This document shows positions 24,138 to 31,501 of a stretch of DNA of 32,965 bases, piece by piece; within the stretch, counting starts at the first letter, position 1, and each line of letters begins with the position of its first letter. The DNA comes from Oscillospiraceae bacterium (GTDB lineage: Bacteria; Bacillota; Clostridia; Oscillospirales; Acutalibacteraceae): positions 1 to 32,965 of the forward strand of contig SVOA01000018.1 of assembly GCA_015066635.1 (NCBI GenBank). Direction: 5' to 3'. The notes under the pieces are model-generated. The model was not told where the DNA came from and did not search any database. It worked only from the letters and a program-made list of their open reading frames with translations. A program made the translations under genes and the position numbers.

Positions 24138-24992
24138 ATGGCAGACGAAATTGTCCGTTTTGAGGATAATCAGCCCGAAACAAAAAACAAAAGAGGCGCC
24201 AAAAAAGAAAAACGCTGGGCTTTCCCGCTGGGACTGCTTATTGCGGTGCTTACCGTTGTGGGACTTGTTACGGTTATCACGGCGGGTATCGGCGGAGTTA
24301 AAACGGCGGTTGACAGGGCAAAGCACGTTGACGATTACAACACTATGCTCGTTCCCGTTGTAATGAACGACCCCGATATGTTCGACGATATTACAAAGGC
24401 GGATATGAACCAGCTTCTTGACATCTCGATATGGTCAATACTTAAAAGTAATCTTTCGCCTGACTCGTATCAGTATTCCGAGGGTAATATGATTATTCCC
24501 GAGGAGGACGTTTCGGCGGAATTCGCAAAGCTTTTCGGCACGGAAATCACTCCCTCGCATTCAACTGTTACGGGTTACGGATACGATTTTGAATACAACG
24601 CGGCAGAGAAGCATTATATCATCCCTCTTACGGGAATTGAGCCCACCTATACTCCGAAGGTGGTTGATGTTGACAAAAAGGGCAATACCCGTGTGCTGAC
24701 GGTTGCGTATCTTGCAAGCGCAGGCTGGGCGCAGTCATCCGACGGCAAAATGGTTGCTCCCGAGCCCGAGAAATATGTCAAAATCACTCTGCGTGAGAAC
24801 GAAACGGGTTACTATATAAGCGCAATGCAGATGGCATCTGCTCCCGAAACGGCAACTACACAGCCGAGCGCAGAGCCCGAAACAACCACTGAACCCGAAA
24901 CCGAGGCTCTCACGGAGGCTCCGTCCGAGGAAACACCTGCAGAGACCGAGGCTCCTGCGGGCGAAGAAAATCAGACAGCGATAGCAGAATAA
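24138..24992 (+). CDS. Single-pass membrane protein with acidic Pro/Thr/Glu-rich tail, unknown
   Basis: A 284-residue protein without a family I recognise. A short charged N-terminus (ENQPETKNKRGAKKEKR-like) is followed by one transmembrane helix (about 29-52, FPLGLLIAVLTVVGLVTVIT), then a soluble extracellular domain of about 180 residues with mixed strands. The final 50 residues are a low-complexity ETTTEPETEALTEAPSEE-type repeat, typical of a wall-spanning spacer. There is no sorting LPXTG motif. GGAGG (24125-24129) lies 8 nt before the ATG at 24138, better placed than for the TTG at 24132. rpe follows 10 nt later. Confidence 0.7.
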   Translation: MADEIVRFEDNQPETKNKRGAKKEKRWAFPLGLLIAVLTVVGLVTVITAGIGGVKTAVDRAKHVDDYNTMLVPVVMNDPDMFDDITKADMNQLLDISIWSILKSNLSPDSYQYSEGNMIIPEEDVSAEFAKLFGTEITPSHSTVTGYGYDFEYNAAEKHYIIPLTGIEPTYTPKVVDVDKKGNTRVLTVAYLASAGWAQSSDGKMVAPEPEKYVKITLRENETGYYISAMQMASAPETATTQPSAEPETTTEPETEALTEAPSEETPAETEAPAGEENQTAIAE

Positions 24993-25002
24993 GGAAGATA
25001 AA

Positions 25003-25659
25003 ATGATTAAGATTTCACCTTCAATATTATCAAGCGATTACAGCATACTCGGCGCAGAACTCAAAAGGATGGAGGACTGCGGTGCTGATATGCTTCACAT
25101 TGACGTTATGGACGGGCACTTTGTGCCGAATATCACTCTCGGCGCGCCGATAGTCAAGTGTATAAGAAAGTCAAGTTCGCTTCCGTTTGACGTGCATCTT
25201 ATGATAAGCGACCCGTATAAATATATACCTGATTTTGCAAAGGCGGGCTCAGACATCATAACCTTCCACTATGAGGCGGACAGCGATATTGACGAAACCA
25301 TTGATTTAATTCACTCTTTGGGCAAAAAGGCGGGACTTTCGATAAAGCCGAAGACACCTGCAGAGGTTGTGTTCCCTTATCTTGACAAGCTTGAAATGGT
25401 GCTTGTTATGACCGTCGAACCCGGCTTCGGAGGTCAGTCATTTATGGCGGATATGATGCCCAAGGTCAGCGCCGTAAGAGCGGAAGCAGAAAAAAGAGGA
25501 CTTGACACGGACATACAGGTTGACGGCGGAATAAGCGGCTCGACCATAGGTATTGCCGCTAAGGCGGGTGCCAACGTCTTTGTGTCCGGAAACGCTATTT
25601 TCTCGTCAGATGACGCGGCTGCAACAATAAGCGAATTCAAAGCCATAGCAGGGGAGTAA
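25003..25659 (+). CDS. rpe: Ribulose-phosphate 3-epimerase
   Basis: A 218-residue TIM-barrel enzyme interconverting D-ribulose 5-phosphate and D-xylulose 5-phosphate in the pentose phosphate pathway. The metal-site motifs are LHIDVMDGHFVPN (31-43) with His32 and Asp34, then DVHLM with His65. The catalytic acid lies in QVDGGIS (about 172-178) and the phosphate loop in MTVEPGFGGQ and the C-terminal SGNAIF. The length is normal. AAGGAAGATAAA precedes the ATG. Its 3' end overlaps the convergent MecA-like gene by 23 bp. Confidence 0.95.
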   Translation: MIKISPSILSSDYSILGAELKRMEDCGADMLHIDVMDGHFVPNITLGAPIVKCIRKSSSLPFDVHLMISDPYKYIPDFAKAGSDIITFHYEADSDIDETIDLIHSLGKKAGLSIKPKTPAEVVFPYLDKLEMVLVMTVEPGFGGQSFMADMMPKVSAVRAEAEKRGLDTDIQVDGGISGSTIGIAAKAGANVFVSGNAIFSSDDAAATISEFKAIAGE

Positions 25660-26152
25660 GCTCTGTTAAGACGGTACTGTGCTCAAGTATGACAAGACTT
25701 TGAATTTCTGAAACAGCCGCGGCCGTACCGAATTCGGAAAGCATGGTTTTTAGATAATTATTATCTAAAATTCCTTTTATCAGGACAAGCTTTTTTCCGT
25801 TTACTTCGCAGTAAACTGCCGAGCGTATGCTTTGACGTTTTGGCTTCAGCGCTTCGCATATTCCGAAAAGGCAGTCGGCTTTTTCAACGCTTACCGAAAG
25901 CAACGCTCTTTTGCGGCGGTAAAGGTATCGGGGCATTATTCTGACGGCTAAAAACGCCGAGCCGTCCGCAGAGGTAAAGCACTCGACGGCAACCCTCACA
26001 TTTCCCGTTACAGGCGGTTTTGAGTACGCTGTAAGCTCGCGCGCAAGTCTGCGAATGCCCGACGCGTCCATACGGTCAATTCCGTAATCGGCTGTGTCGC
26101 GGCTGCTTAATTCGGCTATAATAAAGCGACTGCTGTTTATATGTATTCTCAT
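25637..26152 (-). CDS. Divergent MecA-like adaptor protein
   Basis: A 171-residue protein with resemblance to MecA/YpbH, the adaptors that deliver substrates to ClpCP and regulate competence. An N-terminal segment (MRIHINSSRFIIAELSSRDTADYGID) recalls the MecA N-terminal domain. The C-terminal half (GKKLVLIKGILDNNYLKTML, then SEFGTAAAVSE, then LEHSTVL) recalls the last strand-helix unit of MecA. Between them lies a shorter, basic stretch than usual (MPRYLYRRKR) in place of an acidic linker. The ATG at 26152 is preferred over one at 26218 because the family N-terminus starts there, though the Shine-Dalgarno GAAAGG is a distant 12 nt away. The call could be wrong. Confidence 0.5.
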   Translation of the reverse strand: MRIHINSSRFIIAELSSRDTADYGIDRMDASGIRRLARELTAYSKPPVTGNVRVAVECFTSADGSAFLAVRIMPRYLYRRKRALLSVSVEKADCLFGICEALKPKRQSIRSAVYCEVNGKKLVLIKGILDNNYLKTMLSEFGTAAAVSEIQSLVILEHSTVLTELTPLLWL

Positions 26153-26248
26153 ATCGGCTTTTTGCCTTTCAATAAAGATTATATAAATAATTTTAAAATT
26201 CCCGACTAAGCATTTCAATAAATAAATTATGGAAACAGAGGTGGTATT

Positions 26249-27307
26249 TTGAGCAAGGAAAATAAAAAATCCTCTCCCGTTTCTCTGAGCGAGGAGGAAC
26301 AGCTTGAAATAAAAAACACCCGTAAATATATGCTTGATTTACTGGTTATATCCGTTGCGCCTGCAGTTATGGCGTGCTACTATCACGGGCTTAGAGCTTT
26401 GCTTTTAATCGCGCTCGGTATTGTCAGCGCCGCGGTCTGCGAGAAGGCTGCCGCAAAGCTTTATAAAATGAAATCTTATCTTACCGACCTTTCGGCGGTT
26501 ACGCTTGGCATGGTTATAGCTCTGTGCCTGTCGGCTTCGTCCCCGTGGTGGCTCGTTGTTACGGCTGTAAGCTTTGCCGTGTTTGCGGTCAAGATGCCCT
26601 TCGGCGGAAACGTCAATTCAATGTTTTCTCCCGTGGCTGCCGCAGTCGCGTTTGTAAGCATCTGCTGCCGCGAGGTAATGTTCTCATATCCCGCAGTCGG
26701 CGCAGGGCTTAAAACGGCGGTATTCGGAAGTGAGGACTATGTTGCGGGTGAATCTGTTGCCGATATGCTCTTAAAGGGTAATTCTATAGGAAACAGCATA
26801 ATAAACTACATTGATATACTCATAGGAAACGTGCCCGGACCAATGGGCGCGGTTTGTGTGCTGGCGCTTTTAGGCGGACTGATTTATCTTGTAATCAGAC
26901 GTCCGAAAACAGCCGTTATTTCACTTTGCTATTTTGCGTCTTGCGCGGCGGTTGCGCTCATATTCCCGAGAGTAACTACGGGAAGGCTGATTTCCGTGTT
27001 TATGGAGCTGAGTTCGGGACTGCTGTTTATCGGCGGACTTGTAATGCTCTCCAACGAGAGAATTGCTCCCGAAAAGCTTTCGGCAAGAATTCTTTACGGA
27101 ATCTGCGCCGGACTTGCAGTAATGACGGTACGGCACATAAGCTCATTTGAGGACAGCACGGCGTTTGTAATTCTGATTATGAATTCCGCGGCGCCCCTGT
27201 TTGACAAAATTCCGAAAATGAAACTCGGCAAAAAGAAAAACGAAAAAATCGAGATAGAAATAATCAGAGATACTTCCACGGAGAACGGAGGTGCTGTAAA
27301 TGGCTGA
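26249..27307 (+). CDS. RnfD/NqrB-like membrane protein with degenerate flavin site
   Basis: A 352-residue multi-helix membrane protein of the RnfD family, which in working Rnf complexes carries covalent FMN in an ion-translocating ferredoxin:NAD+ oxidoreductase. Family motifs seen: DLSAVTLGMVIALCLSASSPWW (80-101) and the NxxFxPxxAxxAF loop (GGNVNSMFSPVAAAVAF, 119-135). The flavinylation motif D-x-x-S-G-A-T is replaced by D163-Y-V-A-G-E-S169, so the acceptor Thr is a Ser in an altered context. A TTG start follows AGAGGTGG (26237-26244). The RnfE-like gene overlaps by 8 bp; no RnfC or RnfG gene is adjacent. Electron transfer is doubtful. Confidence 0.82.
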   Translation: MSKENKKSSPVSLSEEEQLEIKNTRKYMLDLLVISVAPAVMACYYHGLRALLLIALGIVSAAVCEKAAAKLYKMKSYLTDLSAVTLGMVIALCLSASSPWWLVVTAVSFAVFAVKMPFGGNVNSMFSPVAAAVAFVSICCREVMFSYPAVGAGLKTAVFGSEDYVAGESVADMLLKGNSIGNSIINYIDILIGNVPGPMGAVCVLALLGGLIYLVIRRPKTAVISLCYFASCAAVALIFPRVTTGRLISVFMELSSGLLFIGGLVMLSNERIAPEKLSARILYGICAGLAVMTVRHISSFEDSTAFVILIMNSAAPLFDKIPKMKLGKKKNEKIEIEIIRDTSTENGGAVNG

Positions 27308-28361
27308 CGGCACTATCAGAGAGGGCATCAGAAACAGTGCCCTTATCAAGAATCCCGTTTTATTTGAGGCGATAGGCATAGCGCCCGTCGTCGCCATGGC
27401 TGTATCTGTAAAAACGGCAATAATGCTTTCCGTTATTTCAACGGCGGAGCTTATTATCATTGAAAGCTTTACCTGTCTTTGTTTAAAGAAAATCAAGCAT
27501 TGGTTCAGAGTGCTTATCTATGCGCTTTTCGGCGTATTTATAAACGTGCCTCTGTTTATGTTCTTTACAAAGATAGCGCCCAACGAAACGGCAAACGTCA
27601 GCATATTTATACCTCTTATTGCGGTCAACTCTCTTGTGGCTCTGCACTGTGAGAGGGTAGCGGTCAGAAAGAACTTAAAGGATACTCTTGTTGACGCGGT
27701 TTCCGCAAGCGTGGGATATGTCTTTATTGTATTTGTTACGGCAATTATCAGAGAGATACTCGGCAGCGGTACCTTTTACGGTTACAGTCTTAAACTTCCC
27801 GTCAGGCTTTCGGGACTGTTGCTTCCCTTCGGAGGTTTTCTTCTGCTCGGCTTTATTGCCGCGCTTTTCAAGAGGATAATCAAAAAGGGCTATCCCGACG
27901 AGAATCCCGAGGCGGCGTTTAATCTGTCGGAGATTTCGGATACTCATATGGAGAATATCAGAGATATAATTTCCGAAGGCAATAATCCGTTTGACGAATT
28001 ATTTGCAGACAGTAAATCTGACATATATTACGAGCCGGAGGATATAGTTTCGGAAAAGCCTGCGGTTAAAAAGAAAGAAAAAACCAAAAAGGAAAGACGC
28101 TCCGTGAAAAAGACGGAGGACGTTCCCGAGATACAGAAAACAACTCTTGTCAATAACGAGAATATTGAGATTTATACCGTTGAGGGAAGCACCGCGGAAA
28201 CAGAAAAGCCCGCGACACACGCAAGGTATGAATCGGAGTTTGACGATATTCTCAATGAACTTGAAAATTTCAAAAAGGGAAAAGAGCAGGACGCCTCAGC
28301 CGAGGATGAAGCGCCTGCCGCGGAAAACAACGAGCCTCAGAAGGAGGGTGACGGAGAATGA
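27300..28361 (+). CDS. RnfE/NqrD-like membrane protein lacking cluster cysteines, with long cytosolic tail
   Basis: A 353-residue protein. Residues 1-200 are an Rnf-Nqr family (PF02508) membrane domain related to RnfE: NPVLFEAIGIAPVVAM (18-33), then IPLIAVNS (104-111), then IREILGSGTFYG. In functional RnfE/NqrD the first motif is LGxCP and the second VNC, cysteines that bind an intramembrane [2Fe-2S]. Here they are Ala28 and Ser111. Residues about 205-353 are an added hydrophilic tail rich in Lys and Glu (VKKKEKTKKERRSVKK), absent from normal RnfE of about 200-230 residues. It overlaps the D-like gene by 8 bp and the A-like gene by 4 bp. Confidence 0.83.
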   Translation: MADGTIREGIRNSALIKNPVLFEAIGIAPVVAMAVSVKTAIMLSVISTAELIIIESFTCLCLKKIKHWFRVLIYALFGVFINVPLFMFFTKIAPNETANVSIFIPLIAVNSLVALHCERVAVRKNLKDTLVDAVSASVGYVFIVFVTAIIREILGSGTFYGYSLKLPVRLSGLLLPFGGFLLLGFIAALFKRIIKKGYPDENPEAAFNLSEISDTHMENIRDIISEGNNPFDELFADSKSDIYYEPEDIVSEKPAVKKKEKTKKERRSVKKTEDVPEIQKTTLVNNENIEIYTVEGSTAETEKPATHARYESEFDDILNELENFKKGKEQDASAEDEAPAAENNEPQKEGDGE

Positions 28362-28939
28362 GAATTATAACAGAACTTTTACTCGCAGCCGTCTATGCCC
28401 TCGTACTGCAGAATTTTATCTTTACGGGAGGCTACGGAGCAAGCGAAGCGATAAGGATGGCGGCAAAGCCCAAACAGCTTTACGTTATGAGCTTCTTTAT
28501 CACGGTCTTTTCGACATCCGCTTCCGTTATCTGCGTCATACTTGAGCAGATAAGACGGGTACGAATGCTCGGTATTATAGGGCACGCAATTATCTTTATA
28601 CTTGTGCTTGCGTTTGTATATATTATCGCGCTTATAGTGATAGTTTACGGTTTGAAAGCTAAACAGAGAACCCGCAGAAGGCTCGGAATTGCGGCTTTCA
28701 ACACGCTTGTTCTTGCAGTTCCCTTCCTTAACTACAGGGCAGGCTTCTCAGTACCGGAGGCGATAGGTTCGGGCATAGGCTCGGGACTTGCGTTCGCGCT
28801 TGCCGCCTTCTTAATAAATCTCGGGCTTCAGAGACTTCAGAAAAGCGATATTCCCGACGCCTTCAAGGGCACGCCGGCGATATTTATCTATGTTGCCATG
28901 CTGTCGCTCGGATTTGCAGGCATTCTCGGAACACTATAA
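28358..28939 (+). CDS. RnfA/NqrE-like membrane protein lacking cluster cysteines
   Basis: A 193-residue protein with about six helices and the normal length of RnfA. The C-terminal signature (DIPDAFKGTPAIFIYVAMLS then LGFAGILG, 164-191) is strongly RnfA-like, and LVLQNFIF (16-22) matches the start of the family. The first cluster cysteine position (LGxCPF in functional RnfA) reads YGASE, near Ser29. The second (TNC) reads FNT (114-116). The only Cys, C59, is elsewhere. ATGA overlap (4 bp) with the E-like gene implies coupled translation. It probably forms an inverted pseudo-symmetric pair with the E-like protein, as in Rnf, but without the [2Fe-2S] cluster. Confidence 0.83.
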   Translation: MRIITELLLAAVYALVLQNFIFTGGYGASEAIRMAAKPKQLYVMSFFITVFSTSASVICVILEQIRRVRMLGIIGHAIIFILVLAFVYIIALIVIVYGLKAKQRTRRRLGIAAFNTLVLAVPFLNYRAGFSVPEAIGSGIGSGLAFALAAFLINLGLQRLQKSDIPDAFKGTPAIFIYVAMLSLGFAGILGTL

Positions 28940-28960
28940 TTTTATTTAAAGGGCAGAAAA

Positions 28961-30133
28961 ATGCTATTTCAGAACAACGGCAAACAGCCGAGAAAAAGAA
29001 GTTATTACCCGTTTTCAAAGAATTATCCGACAAAGACGGGCAATACCTATGAAATCGGCGAAAGCAGGACAAAGAGAAAAAGAGAAGAGCGCAACAGAGT
29101 GATATTTTATGTTTCGCTCATCTTTTTGTTTGCTCTTGTGTTTGTAATTGCCTGTGTTTCGCTGACTCTTTCAAGGCGCCCGATACAGCTTAACAATACG
29201 GGCAAGGCCGCGCAGTACGACGGCAAACTGAAAGCGCTCTGTCTGCCTGACGACGCGCTCGGCGGAGGAATCGCATATACTCTTTTCAAGGGCGAGCTTA
29301 CGGATATTAAGGCAAATGCGGTAGTTATAGATTTCAAGACCGACGACGGAATGCTTCACTACAATTCCTTAAATGAGGATGCTCTGAGCATAGGGGCGTG
29401 CGCAACAGTTTACGGTAATGCAAATAACGTAATTCACGCTCTTAAAGATGACGGCTACAAAATAATTGCAAGAGTTCACTGCTTTAAAGACCCTCTTGCG
29501 GCGTCTGTGATTAACGGCGCTGCCGTAAAGGAAGCCGACGGGGAAACTGTCTGGCTCGACAACAGCGCGCAGAAGGACGGAAATCCCTGGCTCAACCCCT
29601 TCTCAGACAAGGCGAAAGAATATCTGTACGGAATTATATCCGAGTGCGTTAAGACGGGTGCGGACGTCGTGCTGCTTGACAGCGTATGCTTCCCCGATTC
29701 GTCCAGAGTTTCGGGTGCGGTATTTCCGGGAGAGGAAACGGAAACACAGAGCCGTAATACCGCGCTTCACAACTTCGTCAGCGAGGCGGCAAGCCTTTGC
29801 GGAGACATACCTCTTGCGCTTTACCTTAACTGCGACAGTGCGCTTAACGGCAACGATATGCTCTATGCCGGCTCAATGTTTGACAGCGAAGCGATTTTCG
29901 ACGCGGTGGATTTCAGAAACAGCGCAGTTGACGGCGAAATAAAAATTGACAGCACGGTATATATGAAGGACGAAATTAACGAGGGACTTTGTATAGGAAA
30001 AAGCGTCCCGATCTTAAAGGAAAAGCTTGACGATAACTTCTCGTCAAAGGCGATTATCCCGATTATCAGCGATAAGGAATATATAGAGATGCTGCAGAAT
30101 CTCGGCATTGAGAATTATATCCTCGTAAAATAA
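28961..30133 (+). CDS. Membrane-anchored DUF4015 glycoside hydrolase-like protein
   Basis: A 390-residue protein with a basic cytosolic N-terminus, one transmembrane helix (about 47-69) and an extracellular TIM barrel resembling PF13200 (putative glycosyl hydrolase, DUF4015). Motifs: NAVVIDFKTDDGMLHY, IARVHCFKDPLAA, a WLNPFSDKAKEYL segment and GADVVLLDSVCFPD. The last stands where typical members have FDxIRFP, so one active-site position is altered. It may act on cell-wall or capsule polysaccharide. AAAGGG lies before the ATG, and it begins 21 nt after the RnfA-like stop, suggesting one transcript. A strong terminator ends the unit. Confidence 0.78.
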   Translation: MLFQNNGKQPRKRSYYPFSKNYPTKTGNTYEIGESRTKRKREERNRVIFYVSLIFLFALVFVIACVSLTLSRRPIQLNNTGKAAQYDGKLKALCLPDDALGGGIAYTLFKGELTDIKANAVVIDFKTDDGMLHYNSLNEDALSIGACATVYGNANNVIHALKDDGYKIIARVHCFKDPLAASVINGAAVKEADGETVWLDNSAQKDGNPWLNPFSDKAKEYLYGIISECVKTGADVVLLDSVCFPDSSRVSGAVFPGEETETQSRNTALHNFVSEAASLCGDIPLALYLNCDSALNGNDMLYAGSMFDSEAIFDAVDFRNSAVDGEIKIDSTVYMKDEINEGLCIGKSVPILKEKLDDNFSSKAIIPIISDKEYIEMLQNLGIENYILVK

Positions 30134-30152
30134 GCACATTAAAAAAAGACAC

Positions 30153-30184
30153 AAAAATCCCCGCTTATGTAAGCGGGGATTTTT
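30153..30184. terminator. Strong bidirectional terminator
   Basis: AAAAATCCCCGCTT (30153-30166) pairs perfectly with AAGCGGGGATTTTT (30171-30184) around ATGT, a 14-bp stem. It serves the DUF4015 gene and the convergent LRR gene. Confidence 0.92.
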
Positions 30185-30195
30185 ATTATGCTGTT

Positions 30196-31488
30196 TTATT
30201 CCATCGGCATACGCTCGGCAGAATAATTGCGGTCTATTGTTTTCTTAAACAGCAGATAGTCGTATTTCGGACACCACTGACTGCCTATAGTACCGTTTTT
30301 GAAGCTTTCCTCAGAGGCTGCAATATTCATCTGAGTAATGCCCTTTAATTCCTTACCGTCCTTGTAAACCGAGTCCCAGAAGGCGTGATGTCCTATATAG
30401 GTAACGCCTGCGGGAATATACATATAGCTTAAACCTCTGTCTCTTGTAAATGCGTCAGAGCCGATTTTTTCAAGTTTCTCGGGAAGTGAGAGATACAGAG
30501 CGCCGAGAAGCGGCTTAGCGTCGGGATAACGTGTTTGCGCCATACCCTCCTCTGAAGGAACATACGAATAAATGTTGTGCATATTTCCGCAGTCAAAGAA
30601 AGCGAGAGTGCCTATTTCTTTAAGACTGTCAGGGAGGTAATATGTATCAATATTCGCATAGTTAAAGCAGAGGGGACCTATGGTTTCAACGGTTGAGGGA
30701 ACGACATAGGTTCTGACCTTTTCGTTGTATTCGTTAAAGAACGCCTCGTCGTATTTCTCCGTTGTGCCCCAGAGTTCTTCCATGGGATTACCGTTATCGT
30801 CAACAAGATTTGTATAGCCGTATTCGCTGCGAAGGTACTTGTCGTGGTCTATGGGATAGCAGATAAGCACCGTTTTATCCTTGTTGTAAAGAACGCCGTC
30901 AACGTCACAGTAATTCGGGTTGTTCTCGTCAACATAAATGCACTGGAGCGCCCAGCAGGAATAAAATGCCTTGCAGTCAATATCCGTAACCGAAGCGCCG
31001 ATATTGATAACCCTGAGGGTGCTGTCGCAGTTGAAAGCATATTCGTGGATGGTTGTTACCTTCCTGTCGCTGTCGTAGGTAAGGAAGTCCGTATTGATTT
31101 CATCCTCGTTTTCCGCACCGCCTGCAATCAGAGCTCCTGCCTCAATTTTTGAGTTGTCTATTTCGGCAACGTTCTCAACATCAAAGGTCAGGATAAGTCC
31201 GTTATTTGAGAACTGAACGAGTTCATATCCGCTGTCAATCTGCTTGTAATCGAGTTTGCCCGTGTTGAGCAGAGCGCGTACCGAGAAGTACAGGGACAGA
31301 AGAACTGCTATTGAAATAAATATTATGAATATTGCCTTTTTGCCTCTCGCGTTATCGTATGAAACGCCGATTTTGGGAGGCGCCAGACCTTCTATCTGGT
31401 ATGTCCAAATTTCGTCCTCGGGTATGTCGAGAATTACTTCTTCAGCTTCTGCCTTGGTCTTTGACTTTTTAGTCTTTTCTTTTTTCAT
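30196..31488 (-). CDS. Membrane-anchored BspA-type leucine-rich repeat protein
   Basis: A 430-residue protein. Residues 1-50 are cytosolic, Lys/Glu-rich (MKKEKTKKSKTKAEAEEV). One transmembrane helix covers about 52-72 (AIFIIFISIAVLLSLYFSV). The exterior part carries LRR_5 repeats (about 144-400), e.g. VTTIHEYAFNCDSTLRVINI, then VTDIDCKAFYSCWALQCIYV and IGTLAFFDCGNMHNIY, a fold used for adhesion or protein binding. Start at 31488: AAGGGGGT lies about 7 nt upstream, and the in-frame ATG at 31524 would overlap the MFS gene. It follows the transporter gene by 13 nt, likely one unit. Confidence 0.83.
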   Translation of the reverse strand: MKKEKTKKSKTKAEAEEVILDIPEDEIWTYQIEGLAPPKIGVSYDNARGKKAIFIIFISIAVLLSLYFSVRALLNTGKLDYKQIDSGYELVQFSNNGLILTFDVENVAEIDNSKIEAGALIAGGAENEDEINTDFLTYDSDRKVTTIHEYAFNCDSTLRVINIGASVTDIDCKAFYSCWALQCIYVDENNPNYCDVDGVLYNKDKTVLICYPIDHDKYLRSEYGYTNLVDDNGNPMEELWGTTEKYDEAFFNEYNEKVRTYVVPSTVETIGPLCFNYANIDTYYLPDSLKEIGTLAFFDCGNMHNIYSYVPSEEGMAQTRYPDAKPLLGALYLSLPEKLEKIGSDAFTRDRGLSYMYIPAGVTYIGHHAFWDSVYKDGKELKGITQMNIAASEESFKNGTIGSQWCPKYDYLLFKKTIDRNYSAERMPME

Positions 31489-31501
31489 TCTCTGCACCCC
31501 C

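Noticed and set aside
26249-28939. A functional ferredoxin:NAD+ Rnf complex
   Set aside because: Cluster cysteines and the flavin motif are missing, and RnfB, RnfC and RnfG are not adjacent.
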